42,217 nucleotides of DNA. Source: Companilactobacillus nuruki (GTDB taxonomy: Bacteria > Bacillota > Bacilli > Lactobacillales > Lactobacillaceae). Made by a program: the position numbers and the translations under genes. This document shows, in pieces, positions 1-7,972 of this stretch. The stretch covers positions 1-42,217 of the forward strand of contig NZ_NIPR01000031.1 in NCBI RefSeq assembly GCF_002872255.1, written 5' to 3'. Below the pieces are notes generated by a model, which was given only the letters and a program-made list of their open reading frames with translations, was not told where the DNA came from and made no database searches. Position 1 is the stretch's first letter, and every line of letters begins with the position of its first letter.

Positions 1-221
1 CCGACGTTCATGTTGAAGTAGTGGTTATGCTGTATGAGCACCTTTTTTCAGATGTCAGCCCCCACTTGTGGGCAGGTTACCCTCGTGTTACTCGCCCGTC
101 CGCCACTCACCAAGGTCCAAATCCAGGAGCAAGCTCCAATCAATGGTTTGGTTCGTTCGACTTGCATGTATTAGGCATGCCGCCAGCGTTCGTCCTGAGC
201 CAGGATCAAACTCTCATATTA
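1..221 (-). rRNA. 16S ribosomal RNA, 5' end (partial)
   Basis: The minus strand contains the universal bacterial 16S 5' signature (AGAGTTTGATCCTGGCTCAG near 213-195), followed by the 'GACGAACGCTGGCGGC' block, the 'TGAGTGGCGGACGGGTGAGTA' region and a lactobacillus-like V1/V2 segment. Only about the first 220 nt are in the window; the rest lies beyond base 1. The mature 5' end is put at about 221 by aligning GAGTTTGATC with E. coli position 9. The gene is read away from oriC, as is usual for rRNA operons near the origin. Two promoters lie upstream at 375-403 and 488-516. Confidence 0.97.
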
Positions 222-374
222 AAAGTTTGTGACTCATAAAAAAATTATACTAGCGAATTGACTTCGTTGTAAAACCAACAAAATGTTGGCCTACACAAAA
301 TAGTGTTAAAACTTTGTTCAGTTTTCAAAGGTCTACCAGCTGATTAAGCGCTTACGCTCATCAGCGACTTAATT
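222..374 (-). other. rRNA operon leader (pre-16S spacer)
   Basis: This is the transcribed leader downstream of the second rRNA promoter. On the minus strand it contains the motif CTTTGAAAACTGAACAAAG (about 332-314), which resembles the boxA-type antitermination sequence of lactobacillus rrn leaders. It also contains a small hairpin, CCAACA/TGTTGG (275-280 with 284-289), and a larger imperfect hairpin around 337-375 with CGCT/AGCG and TTAAG/CTTAA arms. These probably serve antitermination and RNase III processing. That role is inferred from family knowledge. Confidence 0.6.
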
Positions 375-403
375 ATTTTATCAAGGAGACAAGTTGATGT
401 CAA
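375..403 (-). promoter_or_regulatory. rRNA promoter P2 (TTGACA-17-TAAAAT)
   Basis: On the minus strand TTGACA (403-398) is followed after exactly 17 nt by TAAAAT (380-375). It is preceded by an AT-rich tract that could act as an UP element. The predicted start is near 369, about 150 nt before mature 16S. The consensus -35, ideal spacing and position before 16S support a strong rRNA promoter. Confidence 0.8.
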
Positions 404-424
404 GAACTTTTTAAAATAATTTTT

Positions 425-481
425 CTAAGATTTTAATGAAAATATTCATTAAAATCTTAGCTGTTAACTCGACGAGTTAAC
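425..481. repeat. Two perfect hairpins between the rRNA promoters
   Basis: A perfect inverted repeat has arms CTAAGATTTTAATGAA (425-440) and TTCATTAAAATCTTAG (445-460) with a 4-nt AATA loop. A second one, GTTAACTCG-A-CGAGTTAAC (463-481), lies immediately next to it and covers the predicted start of promoter P1. Neither is followed by a typical U-tract in the direction of rRNA transcription, so they are not ordinary terminators. They could be operators, RNA structures in the P1 transcript, or an inserted element. Confidence 0.7.
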
Positions 482-487
482 TTAATT

Positions 488-516
488 ATCATAACAAGTT
501 CAAAACACATTGTCAA
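488..516 (-). promoter_or_regulatory. rRNA promoter P1 (TTGACA-17-TATGAT)
   Basis: On the minus strand TTGACA (516-511) is followed after 17 nt by TATGAT (493-488). The sequence upstream of the -35 (about 516-540) closely resembles the sequence upstream of P2: both contain an AAGAACTT-like block followed by TTAAAATAATT when read on the plus strand. This suggests the two promoters arose by tandem duplication of one module. Confidence 0.8.
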
Positions 517-660
517 GAACTTATTTAAAATAATTATTTCAACAATTTAGCAAAATCATCGCTAAACCGTTGCTGTCGTTGACTTGTCGTGACAACAGGT
601 AATATCTTACCGTTAATGGTAAACCAATGCAAGTACTTTTTCATATTTTTTTGAAAATAG

Positions 661-2205
661 TTAATTTTCTTTTATCTTTTCAATATCTAGAACCTTATCA
701 ATCCAATCACTACTATAAAAATCCTCCTCATGGGTTACGAGAATTATTGATCCATCATAGTTTCTAAGCCCTTTGCGGAGGGCTGCCTTACTTTCATCAT
801 CCAAATGGTTTGTTGGTTCATCCATAAATAGAAAGTTAGTATTATCAAACATCAAATCACCAATTTTAACCTTGGTCTGTTCTCCACCTGACAATGATCG
901 CAATGGGGACATGATTTGCTGATTAGTTAAACCTGTTCTTGCAAGAACTCGTCTAACCTCTTTGCCATCCCTATCTGGATGTTCATTACTTATATAATGA
1001 AATGGCGTCTCCATATTATTCTTCCATACTAAATCTTGTTTAAAATAACCTATCTTAACCGTCTCTGAAAAATCAAAGTTACCATCTATTGGTTTAAGGA
1101 TTCCCAAAAGGGTCTTTATCAAAGTAGACTTACCAATTCCGTTAAACCCTTTAATAACCATCTTTTCGCCACTAACAATCGAAAAATTCAAAGCTTTATC
1201 AAACAAAGCCTTACCATCATAGCCTACTTTTAGATCATTGACCTCTAATAGCATCCTTGAGCTAGGTACCTCAATATATGGGAATCCAAAGCTTGCAGCA
1301 GTCTTGTTCCCTGGTGGAGTCAAGACATCCATATGAGCCAATTGCTTCTCTCTACTCTTAGCACTTTTAGAACGTGAACCAGCCTTAAACTTTCTAATAT
1401 AAGCTTTTGTCTTAGAAATTTGATCCTGCTGTTTAACATATGCCTTCATATAGGTCTCTTTATTAGCAGCCTTTTGTTTAAGCGCTTGTTTAAGTGAACC
1501 TGTATATTTGGTTATCTTACCAAATTCAAAATCAGCTACACAGTTAATGATACGATCCAAGAAATTGTAATCATGAGAAATAACAATAAAAGCGCCATCA
1601 AAGTTATTCAAATAATCAGCTAACCAATCTATATGGTTAGTATCCAAGTAATTAGTTGGCTCATCCAGCAAAATCATATCTGGTTTCTCAAGCAAAATTT
1701 TAGCCAGAATTATCTTTGATCTTTGTCCACCACTTAACTTGGAAACATCATGGTCATATCCAATTGCATCTAGTCCCAATCCAGTTGCTACTTGTTGAAT
1801 CTTAGTATCCAATTCGTAGAAATCGTTGGCATCCAAGATTTCTTGTAACTTTCCAGCCTTTTCAAGATCCTCATCTGAAGGATTATTCATGTAAATCTCG
1901 TTTAATTTGTCACTTGTTTCATATAATTTTGTAAATGCTGTTTTTAAATACTCATAAATCGACATCCCTGCAGCCAATTTGGCTTGTTGATCCAAATAAC
2001 CAATGGTCAAATGCTTCTTCCAAGATATCTTTCCTTCATCAGCTTCCAATTGACCAGTCAAAATTTTGATAAAAGTTGATTTACCAACACCGTTCTGACC
2101 AATTATGCCCAAATGATCCTCTTTATTTACTTGTAAATCGGCTGAATCATACAATTTTTTATCCAAAAATTGCTGGGTTAAGCCATGTACTTCTAAAACA
2201 CTCAT
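661..2205 (-). CDS. ABC-F family ATPase (YfmM-like)
   Basis: A 514-residue soluble protein with two ABC ATPase domains and no membrane segments, which is the ABC-F architecture. Domain 1 has Walker A GQNGVGKS (36-43), signature LSGGQ (157-161) and Walker B LLDEPTNYLD (179-188). Domain 2 has Walker A GFNGIGKS (353-360), signature LSGGE (438-442) and FMDEPTNHLD (460-469). The linker (about 235-300) is rich in K, R and Q, as in ABC-F proteins that bind the ribosome. ABC-F proteins act on the translating ribosome near the E site. This one resembles the housekeeping YfmM/Uup-type group more than dedicated antibiotic-resistance members, although that split cannot be settled by eye. It follows the LCP gene but a terminator lies between them. 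ATG start, with an AGGAG-type site just upstream. Confidence 0.9.
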   Translation of the reverse strand: MSVLEVHGLTQQFLDKKLYDSADLQVNKEDHLGIIGQNGVGKSTFIKILTGQLEADEGKISWKKHLTIGYLDQQAKLAAGMSIYEYLKTAFTKLYETSDKLNEIYMNNPSDEDLEKAGKLQEILDANDFYELDTKIQQVATGLGLDAIGYDHDVSKLSGGQRSKIILAKILLEKPDMILLDEPTNYLDTNHIDWLADYLNNFDGAFIVISHDYNFLDRIINCVADFEFGKITKYTGSLKQALKQKAANKETYMKAYVKQQDQISKTKAYIRKFKAGSRSKSAKSREKQLAHMDVLTPPGNKTAASFGFPYIEVPSSRMLLEVNDLKVGYDGKALFDKALNFSIVSGEKMVIKGFNGIGKSTLIKTLLGILKPIDGNFDFSETVKIGYFKQDLVWKNNMETPFHYISNEHPDRDGKEVRRVLARTGLTNQQIMSPLRSLSGGEQTKVKIGDLMFDNTNFLFMDEPTNHLDDESKAALRKGLRNYDGSIILVTHEEDFYSSDWIDKVLDIEKIKEN

Positions 2206-2225
2206 ATTTTTCTCCTTTTATAACA

Positions 2226-2255
2226 TAAGAAAAGACTGAAACTATTGTCTCAGCC
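2226..2255 (-). terminator. Terminator after the LCP gene
   Basis: On the minus strand a 9-bp stem (2255-2247 with 2242-2234, including G-U pairs) and a 4-nt loop are followed by TTTTCTT. It lies between the LCP gene stop (2269) and the ABC-F start (2205), so ABC-F expression by read-through would be reduced. Confidence 0.7.
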
Positions 2256-2268
2256 TTCATTCAAATTC

Positions 2269-3420
2269 TTATTCAGACGTTTGATTTCTTGTGAAGATTG
2301 TATAGTTTTGATTTTGGTTCTCACTCTTAAAGGAAAAACCATTATCTTCATTCAATGTATTTAATCTTGTTTCTTCATTATCTAACTCTTCTTCAGATAA
2401 ACCTAATTGTTTACGCAATTTATTAGATGCTCTTTGCAATTCCTTAGTTGGAATAACCTCATAAGACGAACCATTAATCATTGAACCATAACCTTGAACG
2501 TGATCTGATCCAATACTCTTGGCTGCTCCACGATAATTAAGGAACATCGACTGCATATCATTAAAACTCAAGTTAGTTGTCATTGAACTAGAAATACTAT
2601 CCAATACTTTTTGATAATGCGTAAATGTCTTGGCACTTGCCGCACTCTTGATAATCGCAGTAATAACTTGACGCTGTCTTAACTGTCGTCCATAGTCTCC
2701 CTGCGGATCTTCATAACGCATTCTAGAATAATCTAGCGCTTGTTTACCATTTAAATGCATTTTACCTTTCTTAAAGTGAGATTCTTTTTCACCTGTATCA
2801 CCATAAGAAAAACTAAATGGTACATCAACATCAACACCACCAACAGCGTTAACAATTTGTTTCAATGAATTAAAGTCAACCTTAACATAATAGTCAATAG
2901 GTATGTTCAAAAATTTCTCAGTCGTTGCAACGGCACTATTCTCGTTACCGATGTTATAGGCTGAATTGATTTTTTGGATCTTCTTAGTATTGTTAGTACT
3001 GCTCTTCCAAATTTGAGCCATACTGTCACGTGGAACTGACATCATTGTTGTCTTGTTAGTCTTAGGATTAACCGTTACAACGATCATAGTATCTGAATTA
3101 CCACGATAATCTGTTTCTGTATCTCTGACTCCATTATCAGTTGTATCGACACCTAATAAAAGAATAGATACTGGTTTTTTATCACTGATTCTAGTTGAAA
3201 CAGTTTTTCCATCCAAAGCTTTATAAGTCTTACCCAATGAATTTTGAGCTTGAGCGTAGATTCTAAAACCATATGCCCCCATAACGAAGATCATTACTAA
3301 AAACACTAATCCAATAATCTTCAAAAATGGACGTTTGATATTACCATTGTTAGAAGCTAAGGCACTGTTCCTAGATCTTTGCCTGTGCTCTCTAGACATG
3401 TTCTTATTGTTATTATCCAT
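2269..3420 (-). CDS. LytR-CpsA-Psr (LCP) family cell wall glycopolymer ligase
   Basis: A 383-residue bitopic membrane protein: a basic cytoplasmic N-terminus (1-30), one membrane segment (about 33-53), then an extracellular LCP domain (about 83-260). Family hallmarks are visible: LLLGVDT (87-93), GNSDTM (107-112), SVPRD (128-132), and the arginine-rich block RMRYEDPQGDYGRQLRQRQ (233-251). LCP enzymes move undecaprenyl-pyrophosphate-linked polymers such as teichoic acids or capsule onto peptidoglycan. The C-terminal ~60 residues are polar and probably disordered. The ATG is preceded by GGAG about 8 nt upstream. A near-consensus promoter lies at 3551-3578. The specific polymer cannot be told from sequence. 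Confidence 0.92.
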   Translation of the reverse strand: MDNNNKNMSREHRQRSRNSALASNNGNIKRPFLKIIGLVFLVMIFVMGAYGFRIYAQAQNSLGKTYKALDGKTVSTRISDKKPVSILLLGVDTTDNGVRDTETDYRGNSDTMIVVTVNPKTNKTTMMSVPRDSMAQIWKSSTNNTKKIQKINSAYNIGNENSAVATTEKFLNIPIDYYVKVDFNSLKQIVNAVGGVDVDVPFSFSYGDTGEKESHFKKGKMHLNGKQALDYSRMRYEDPQGDYGRQLRQRQVITAIIKSAASAKTFTHYQKVLDSISSSMTTNLSFNDMQSMFLNYRGAAKSIGSDHVQGYGSMINGSSYEVIPTKELQRASNKLRKQLGLSEEELDNEETRLNTLNEDNGFSFKSENQNQNYTIFTRNQTSE

Positions 3421-3550
3421 AAATAAACTCCGATTAATTTGCTATCTACAATTCAAGACAAATACCATCTATATTATATAGTAGATAGAATGCAATTATA
3501 CAGCTTAATTCTAAGGAATTAAAATTTTCTTTTTAAGTCTGTATGTTTAA

Positions 3551-3578
3551 ATTATAAATTTTTGATAGCAACTGTCAA
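3551..3578 (-). promoter_or_regulatory. Promoter of the LCP gene
   Basis: On the minus strand TTGACA (3578-3573) and TATAAT (3556-3551) are separated by 16 nt; both hexamers match consensus. The leader would be about 125 nt. It contains an inverted repeat, TTAATTC/GAATTAA (3505-3511 with 3516-3522), and CTATCTAC/GTAGATAG arms (3442-3449 with 3481-3488). Confidence 0.7.
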
Positions 3579-3667
3579 TTTTACCCAAAAATATTTACTA
3601 AAATATAACAACCATTATATGTAAAAAACTATCTCATTATTTAAGAGTTTTAATTGTATATTTCCTG

Positions 3668-3688
3668 TATAATCTCCTTCGTAGGAGG
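3668..3688 (+). promoter_or_regulatory. -10 box and RBS of the permease gene
   Basis: A consensus TATAAT (3668-3673) lies only 30 nt before the permease ATG, with no clear -35. The strong RBS (AGGAGG, 3683-3688) is complementary to CTCCT at 3674-3678, giving a 5-bp hairpin with a TCGT loop. If transcription starts near 3680 from this box, the anti-RBS arm is not in the RNA. Any transcript entering from upstream would carry the hairpin and could be poorly translated. Confidence 0.45.
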
Positions 3689-3697
3689 ATTTTTATA

Positions 3698-5155
3698 ATG
3701 TCAGATGTAACTACTAATGCCAAGACATTCAGATGGTGGAATATTGCCCTCTTAGGTTTTACCACTGTTTGGGGTCTTAACAACGTTATTAACAACTTTG
3801 CCAATCAAGGTTTAGCTGTTGTAACGTCGTGGATTTTAATTATGGTTCTATATTTTGTCCCATACACTTTAATGGTTGGACAATTAGGATCAGCATTCCA
3901 AGAAGCTGGTGGTGGTGTCAGTTCTTGGGTAAAGGCACTTTCTAATAATAGGTTAGCTTATTTTGCAGCTTGGACTTATTGGGTTGTGCATGTTCCTTAT
4001 CTTGCTCAAAAACCACAGATCATAATGGTTAGTTTGAGCTGGCTGTTTAAGGGAAATGGTTCATTCATCAAAACCGCATCCCCTCTTGTAGTTCAAGGCG
4101 CTAGTTTGATTATCTTTTTAGCCTTTGTTTTATTAGCCAGCAGGGGGACTAACATTCTGAATAATTTGGGTAGTATTGCTGGTATCGCAATGTTTACTAT
4201 GTCAATGTTATTCATTATTCTTGGAGTCAGCGCTCCATTTATCACTCATGTACAAATCGCTACACCAAACATGACTGATATTCACACATATATACCGAAA
4301 TTCGATTTTCAATACTTTACGACAATTTCAATGCTAGTCTTTGCCGTTGGTGGTTCAGAAAAAATCTCACCATATGTTAACAAAACCAAAAACGCTTCTA
4401 AAGAGTTCCCACTAGGTATGATTATCCTGGCTGTCATGGTTGCTGTTTCAGCTATCATGGGATCATTTGCTATTGGTATGATTGTTAATTCTAATCATAT
4501 ACCAGCCGACCTTATGGCTAACGGTGCTTACCAAGCGTTCCAATTCTTAGGAAATAGTTTCCATGTTGGTAATTTATTTGTCTGGGCTTTTGCTATTACT
4601 AATACAATTGCTTCAGCTGCCGCTCTTGCTATTTCAATTGATGCGCCATTACGTATGCTTTTAGGAGATGCTGATAAGAAATTTATTCCTAAGGCTCTTT
4701 TGAAGAAAAACAAACGTGGCATTGCTATCAATGGTTACAAGATGACGGCCATTCTTGTTTCGATCCTTATCGTTGTTCCAGCTCTTGGTATCAGCGGTAT
4801 GAACGACTTATACAACTGGTTATTAAACCTTAATTCAATTGTTATGCCTATGCGTTATCTTTGGGTATTCTTAGCATATATGATGCTAACTAAACAATTA
4901 GATAAATATAAATCAGATTATATGTTTGTTAAAAATCGATATGTTGGTTTTGGCTTTGGACTCTGGGCTTTCTTCCTAACTGCTTTTGCATGTATTCTAG
5001 GTATGGTTCCTAAGATGAACATGGCTCAAAATCCATCGTCATGGTGGTTCCAACTAGCCCTTAATATCATTACACCTATTGTTTTTATCGCTTTAGGATT
5101 GATTTTACCTGCCATCGCTAAACGTACTAATAAAGATGAATTAGATAAAATCTAA
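3698..5155 (+). CDS. APC-superfamily amino acid permease
   Basis: A 485-residue, very hydrophobic protein with about 12 predicted membrane segments. It begins after a short polar N-terminus with a first helix containing 'FTTVWGLNNVINNFANQG', the unwound glycine-containing TM1 region of APC transporters. A cytoplasmic loop motif, GSAFQEAGGGVSSWV (residues about 64-78), matches the conserved 'E.GG...W' stretch of the amino acid/polyamine/organocation superfamily. It resembles the glutamate/GABA antiporter and YjeM-type branch, but the substrate cannot be assigned. The gene is head-on to replication and alone on the plus strand between two minus-strand units. It ends at a strong bidirectional terminator. 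ATG start with an optimal RBS 9 nt upstream. Confidence 0.88.
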   Translation: MSDVTTNAKTFRWWNIALLGFTTVWGLNNVINNFANQGLAVVTSWILIMVLYFVPYTLMVGQLGSAFQEAGGGVSSWVKALSNNRLAYFAAWTYWVVHVPYLAQKPQIIMVSLSWLFKGNGSFIKTASPLVVQGASLIIFLAFVLLASRGTNILNNLGSIAGIAMFTMSMLFIILGVSAPFITHVQIATPNMTDIHTYIPKFDFQYFTTISMLVFAVGGSEKISPYVNKTKNASKEFPLGMIILAVMVAVSAIMGSFAIGMIVNSNHIPADLMANGAYQAFQFLGNSFHVGNLFVWAFAITNTIASAAALAISIDAPLRMLLGDADKKFIPKALLKKNKRGIAINGYKMTAILVSILIVVPALGISGMNDLYNWLLNLNSIVMPMRYLWVFLAYMMLTKQLDKYKSDYMFVKNRYVGFGFGLWAFFLTAFACILGMVPKMNMAQNPSSWWFQLALNIITPIVFIALGLILPAIAKRTNKDELDKI

Positions 5156-5192
5156 ATTATTATCTCTGCACAGATAATATAATAGAAAAAAT

Positions 5193-5244
5193 AAAAATAG
5201 TCTGTATTGACGTCAACTGACGAATCAATACAGACTATTTTTTT
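5193..5244. terminator. Bidirectional terminator between permease and pbp1A
   Basis: A 15-bp stem, AATAGTCTGTATTGA (5196-5210) with TCAATACAGACTATT (5225-5239), has a 14-nt loop and T-runs on both strands. It serves the converging permease (+) and PBP1A (-) transcripts. Confidence 0.85.
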
Positions 5245-5278
5245 GACCAACTAAAACCAAAATATACGATCGTTATCT
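5193..5278. repeat. Dispersed hairpin repeat, copy 1
   Basis: The terminator hairpin and about 35 nt of flanking sequence up to the pbp1A stop also occur at 10333-10450. The shared parts are the stem, a following TTTTGACCAACTAAAA (TTTTGATCAATTAAAA in copy 2), and a distal block ATACGATCGTTATCTTT (ATACAACAGCTATCTCT in copy 2). Similarity beyond the stem shows common descent rather than two independent terminators. Confidence 0.65.
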
Positions 5279-7963
5279 TTAATTATCATCATTACTAGAG
5301 CTAGTTGATGACGATGAACTAGTTGTTGTATTACCATTAGCATCAATCTTTATATCTGGTACACTCCCACCATAACTTCTGATCTCATTCATAATATCAA
5401 TCAATTTTTGTTTCTGATCTTCTTTATCAGAATCATCATTTTTATAAGCACTCTTCACCTTTTGCAATTGTGTATTGTACTGCGGCATCAATTTATCAAC
5501 CATTGCTTGACGTTTTTGTTCCCGTTGGGTCTCAATTGACTCTTTTTCAGATTCATATTTAGCAATCTTCTTATTATCTTTGGCTGCTTGGAACATAGCC
5601 TGACTCATATTTAAATCTTTTTGTAATCCCAAAATCTGTTTATTGAATCGGTTTTTAGCACTCTGACGTTTAACATTTGCATTAAGATATCGGATTTTTT
5701 GTAATTCACTTAGTTTCTTATCATATTGAGACTCTTTAGTAATTGGATTTTCATTATACTTATCAATTGCCTTTTCAACCTTATCTTCTCGGCTAAATTC
5801 TTCCTTCTTAGTTAAATGATAAATAATTCGGTAATCAAGATTATAAAGTCGATTAGTATTCTTTTCTTCTTGATCAGAGTTATATTTAGAAAAATCATTA
5901 TCGATTATATCTTGAATGCTTGGCTTCTCGCTAGTCTTATTAACGGTTAAATTACTACCATTAACAGTGATAGTGCTTGGCTTCTTAAAGTCCTTTTCTT
6001 TTTCCTTGGTATAATCGACTAAATACTCGCCTTCAGCTTTAAAAGCCTGCATGGTTAGAGCATCTTCACTAGCTGTTAAGGTAGATGGTTGATCATTCCC
6101 AGTCCAGTTAGCAATCGTAAAATTAGGTGTCATCCCTACAAAATAAGAATCCTTAGTATCATCAGTTGTACCAGTTTTACCAGCCAGATATTTATAATTA
6201 TCCAAAGCAGCAGCCTTACCCAACCCATCTGTAATGACAGATTGCATTGTATTGACCATCATGTAGCTGGCATTTTTGGTATAAACACGCTTTTGCATAT
6301 GTGTATTTTGATAAATATAACGACCATTATCATTATCATAAATACTACTTAAATTACTTGGATGAACAAAATTGCCACCACGTGAAAAGGAACTATAAGC
6401 CGAAGCCATTTCTGTAGTGGTAGTTCCCTTGTTAAATGAACCAATAGCCAAACGAGGATCAGTCTTTTGGGTTGGATCTAGACCAGAGAACTCCATCTTT
6501 ACTAAGTCATCATAATAAGTGTGTTTGGTATCTGAAGCAGCAAGTTTATAAGCCACTGTATTAATAGAATTTTCCAAAGCATGTCTAACAGTTGTTTGAC
6601 CAGTATAACCACTGTACCAGTTATGAACAACTGGAGTTCCAACAGCTGAATCAATTACCGTACTCTGTGGCAAATATCCTCTTTCAAAAGCCGGTGCATA
6701 AGCCACAATTGGCTTAGCAGTCGAACCAGGTTGACGATACCCTGTTATTGCTCGGTTATTTTGATCTCCATCAGTTGTTCGACCACCAATTATAGCTATC
6801 ACATCCCCTGTTTTGTTATCAATTACTGTACTAGCAACTTGAGGGGCCAGTTTACCATTGGCATCGCGGCCTGTGTAGGATTTATAAACATTATTAACCA
6901 AATCTTCTACCTTATTTTGAACACTCATATCTATAGTTGTTCGAATCGAATAGCCACCATCCATCAATTGACCACGAGCACGATCGGCCGCCTGTTGATA
7001 ACGGACTCCATAAGCTTTTTGTTCGGCCTCATTTTTAAAATCATACTGCATTGAAAACCCAGATGATTTCATCAATTCTTCAGTCGCATTAAAAACAGCA
7101 TAATTTAAAGCATAATTATTCGAAACGTCGTTATCATACTTACGTTCATTGACTTTCAAGTCTAAAGGACGCTTTCTAGCCGTTTGATAAGTCTTTTTGG
7201 AGATCAATCCCCGTTGATAAAAGATATAAAGAATCATGTTGCGGCGTTTCACAGTTCGTTCTGGATATGCAACGGGATCATAGTAAACTGGATTATTAGG
7301 TATACCAACTAGAACAGCTAGTTTATCAATTGATAAATCTTTTTGATTCTCAGAAAAATAATAATCTGAAGCAGAACTGAATCCATAAGAACCGTGTCCC
7401 ATATAAACATCATTAATATAAAATTCCAAAATTTGTTTCTTAGTAAACTTCTTCTCAAGTTGCTGTGCAATTACCATTTCTTTTAACTTACGATTCAGAT
7501 TCTGAGATTGATCTTGCAAAACAACATTCTTAACCAACTGTTGAGTTAAAGTGGAACCACCTTCAGTTCGGCGATGCAATACAGTTGAAATAACTGAACG
7601 CATAATCCCGTACAAATCAACCCCATGGTGAATATAAAAGCGTTGATCCTCAACATCTACTAATCCCTGACTGATCTTAGGATTGATTTCATTTATCGAT
7701 GTATAATTCGAACTGGATTGTGAAAGCTTTTTTAACACTTTACCGTTACGATCATATATAACGGTTGAATTTTTGGGATGAAAGTCTGATTTCTTCAAAC
7801 CCTGACTATATGAATAGCCATCAGCAATAGTATTTCTGATTTCATAACCATACTTCCACCAAAATGTTCCTATACCCAAAACAATTAAAATTATTATTGT
7901 TAGGAGTACCCAGGGCCATTTTTTTCTTTTCTTTGTTAACCTATGTTCCATTTTTTTACGCAT
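5279..7963 (-). CDS. pbp1A: Class A penicillin-binding protein (PBP1A type)
   Basis: An 894-residue bifunctional peptidoglycan synthase with a basic cytoplasmic tail, one membrane anchor (about 17-35), a GT51 glycosyltransferase domain and a transpeptidase domain. GT51 motifs include VEDQRFYIHHGVD (104-116, catalytic Glu105) and EGGSTLTQQLVKN (134-146). Transpeptidase motifs are STAK (414-417, nucleophile Ser414), SIN (466-468) and KTGTT (596-600). The last ~200 residues are a lysine/glutamate/glutamine-rich, coiled-coil-like region ending in a Ser/Thr/Asn-rich tail, longer than in minimal PBP1A proteins. It starts 10 nt after the stop of the upstream membrane-protein gene, and its AGGGG RBS overlaps that stop, so the two are probably co-transcribed and translationally coupled. 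The gene symbol is by family. Confidence 0.93.
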   Translation of the reverse strand: MRKKMEHRLTKKRKKWPWVLLTIIILIVLGIGTFWWKYGYEIRNTIADGYSYSQGLKKSDFHPKNSTVIYDRNGKVLKKLSQSSSNYTSINEINPKISQGLVDVEDQRFYIHHGVDLYGIMRSVISTVLHRRTEGGSTLTQQLVKNVVLQDQSQNLNRKLKEMVIAQQLEKKFTKKQILEFYINDVYMGHGSYGFSSASDYYFSENQKDLSIDKLAVLVGIPNNPVYYDPVAYPERTVKRRNMILYIFYQRGLISKKTYQTARKRPLDLKVNERKYDNDVSNNYALNYAVFNATEELMKSSGFSMQYDFKNEAEQKAYGVRYQQAADRARGQLMDGGYSIRTTIDMSVQNKVEDLVNNVYKSYTGRDANGKLAPQVASTVIDNKTGDVIAIIGGRTTDGDQNNRAITGYRQPGSTAKPIVAYAPAFERGYLPQSTVIDSAVGTPVVHNWYSGYTGQTTVRHALENSINTVAYKLAASDTKHTYYDDLVKMEFSGLDPTQKTDPRLAIGSFNKGTTTTEMASAYSSFSRGGNFVHPSNLSSIYDNDNGRYIYQNTHMQKRVYTKNASYMMVNTMQSVITDGLGKAAALDNYKYLAGKTGTTDDTKDSYFVGMTPNFTIANWTGNDQPSTLTASEDALTMQAFKAEGEYLVDYTKEKEKDFKKPSTITVNGSNLTVNKTSEKPSIQDIIDNDFSKYNSDQEEKNTNRLYNLDYRIIYHLTKKEEFSREDKVEKAIDKYNENPITKESQYDKKLSELQKIRYLNANVKRQSAKNRFNKQILGLQKDLNMSQAMFQAAKDNKKIAKYESEKESIETQREQKRQAMVDKLMPQYNTQLQKVKSAYKNDDSDKEDQKQKLIDIMNEIRSYGGSVPDIKIDANGNTTTSSSSSTSSSNDDN

Positions 7964-7972
7964 AATTAGCCC

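Noticed and set aside
21-239. Open frame across the 16S gene
   Set aside because: It lies wholly within the 16S rRNA 5' region on the opposite strand.
244-273. Third rRNA promoter-like pair (TTTACA-18-TATAAT) just before 16S
   Set aside because: It would start transcription about 16 nt from the mature 16S end, downstream of the boxA-like leader, and skip the processing region. More likely chance in AT-rich leader DNA.
661-2205. ABC-F protein as an antibiotic-resistance determinant
   Set aside because: Sequence pattern and setting look like the housekeeping YfmM-type group; there is no sign of mobile DNA or a resistance leader.
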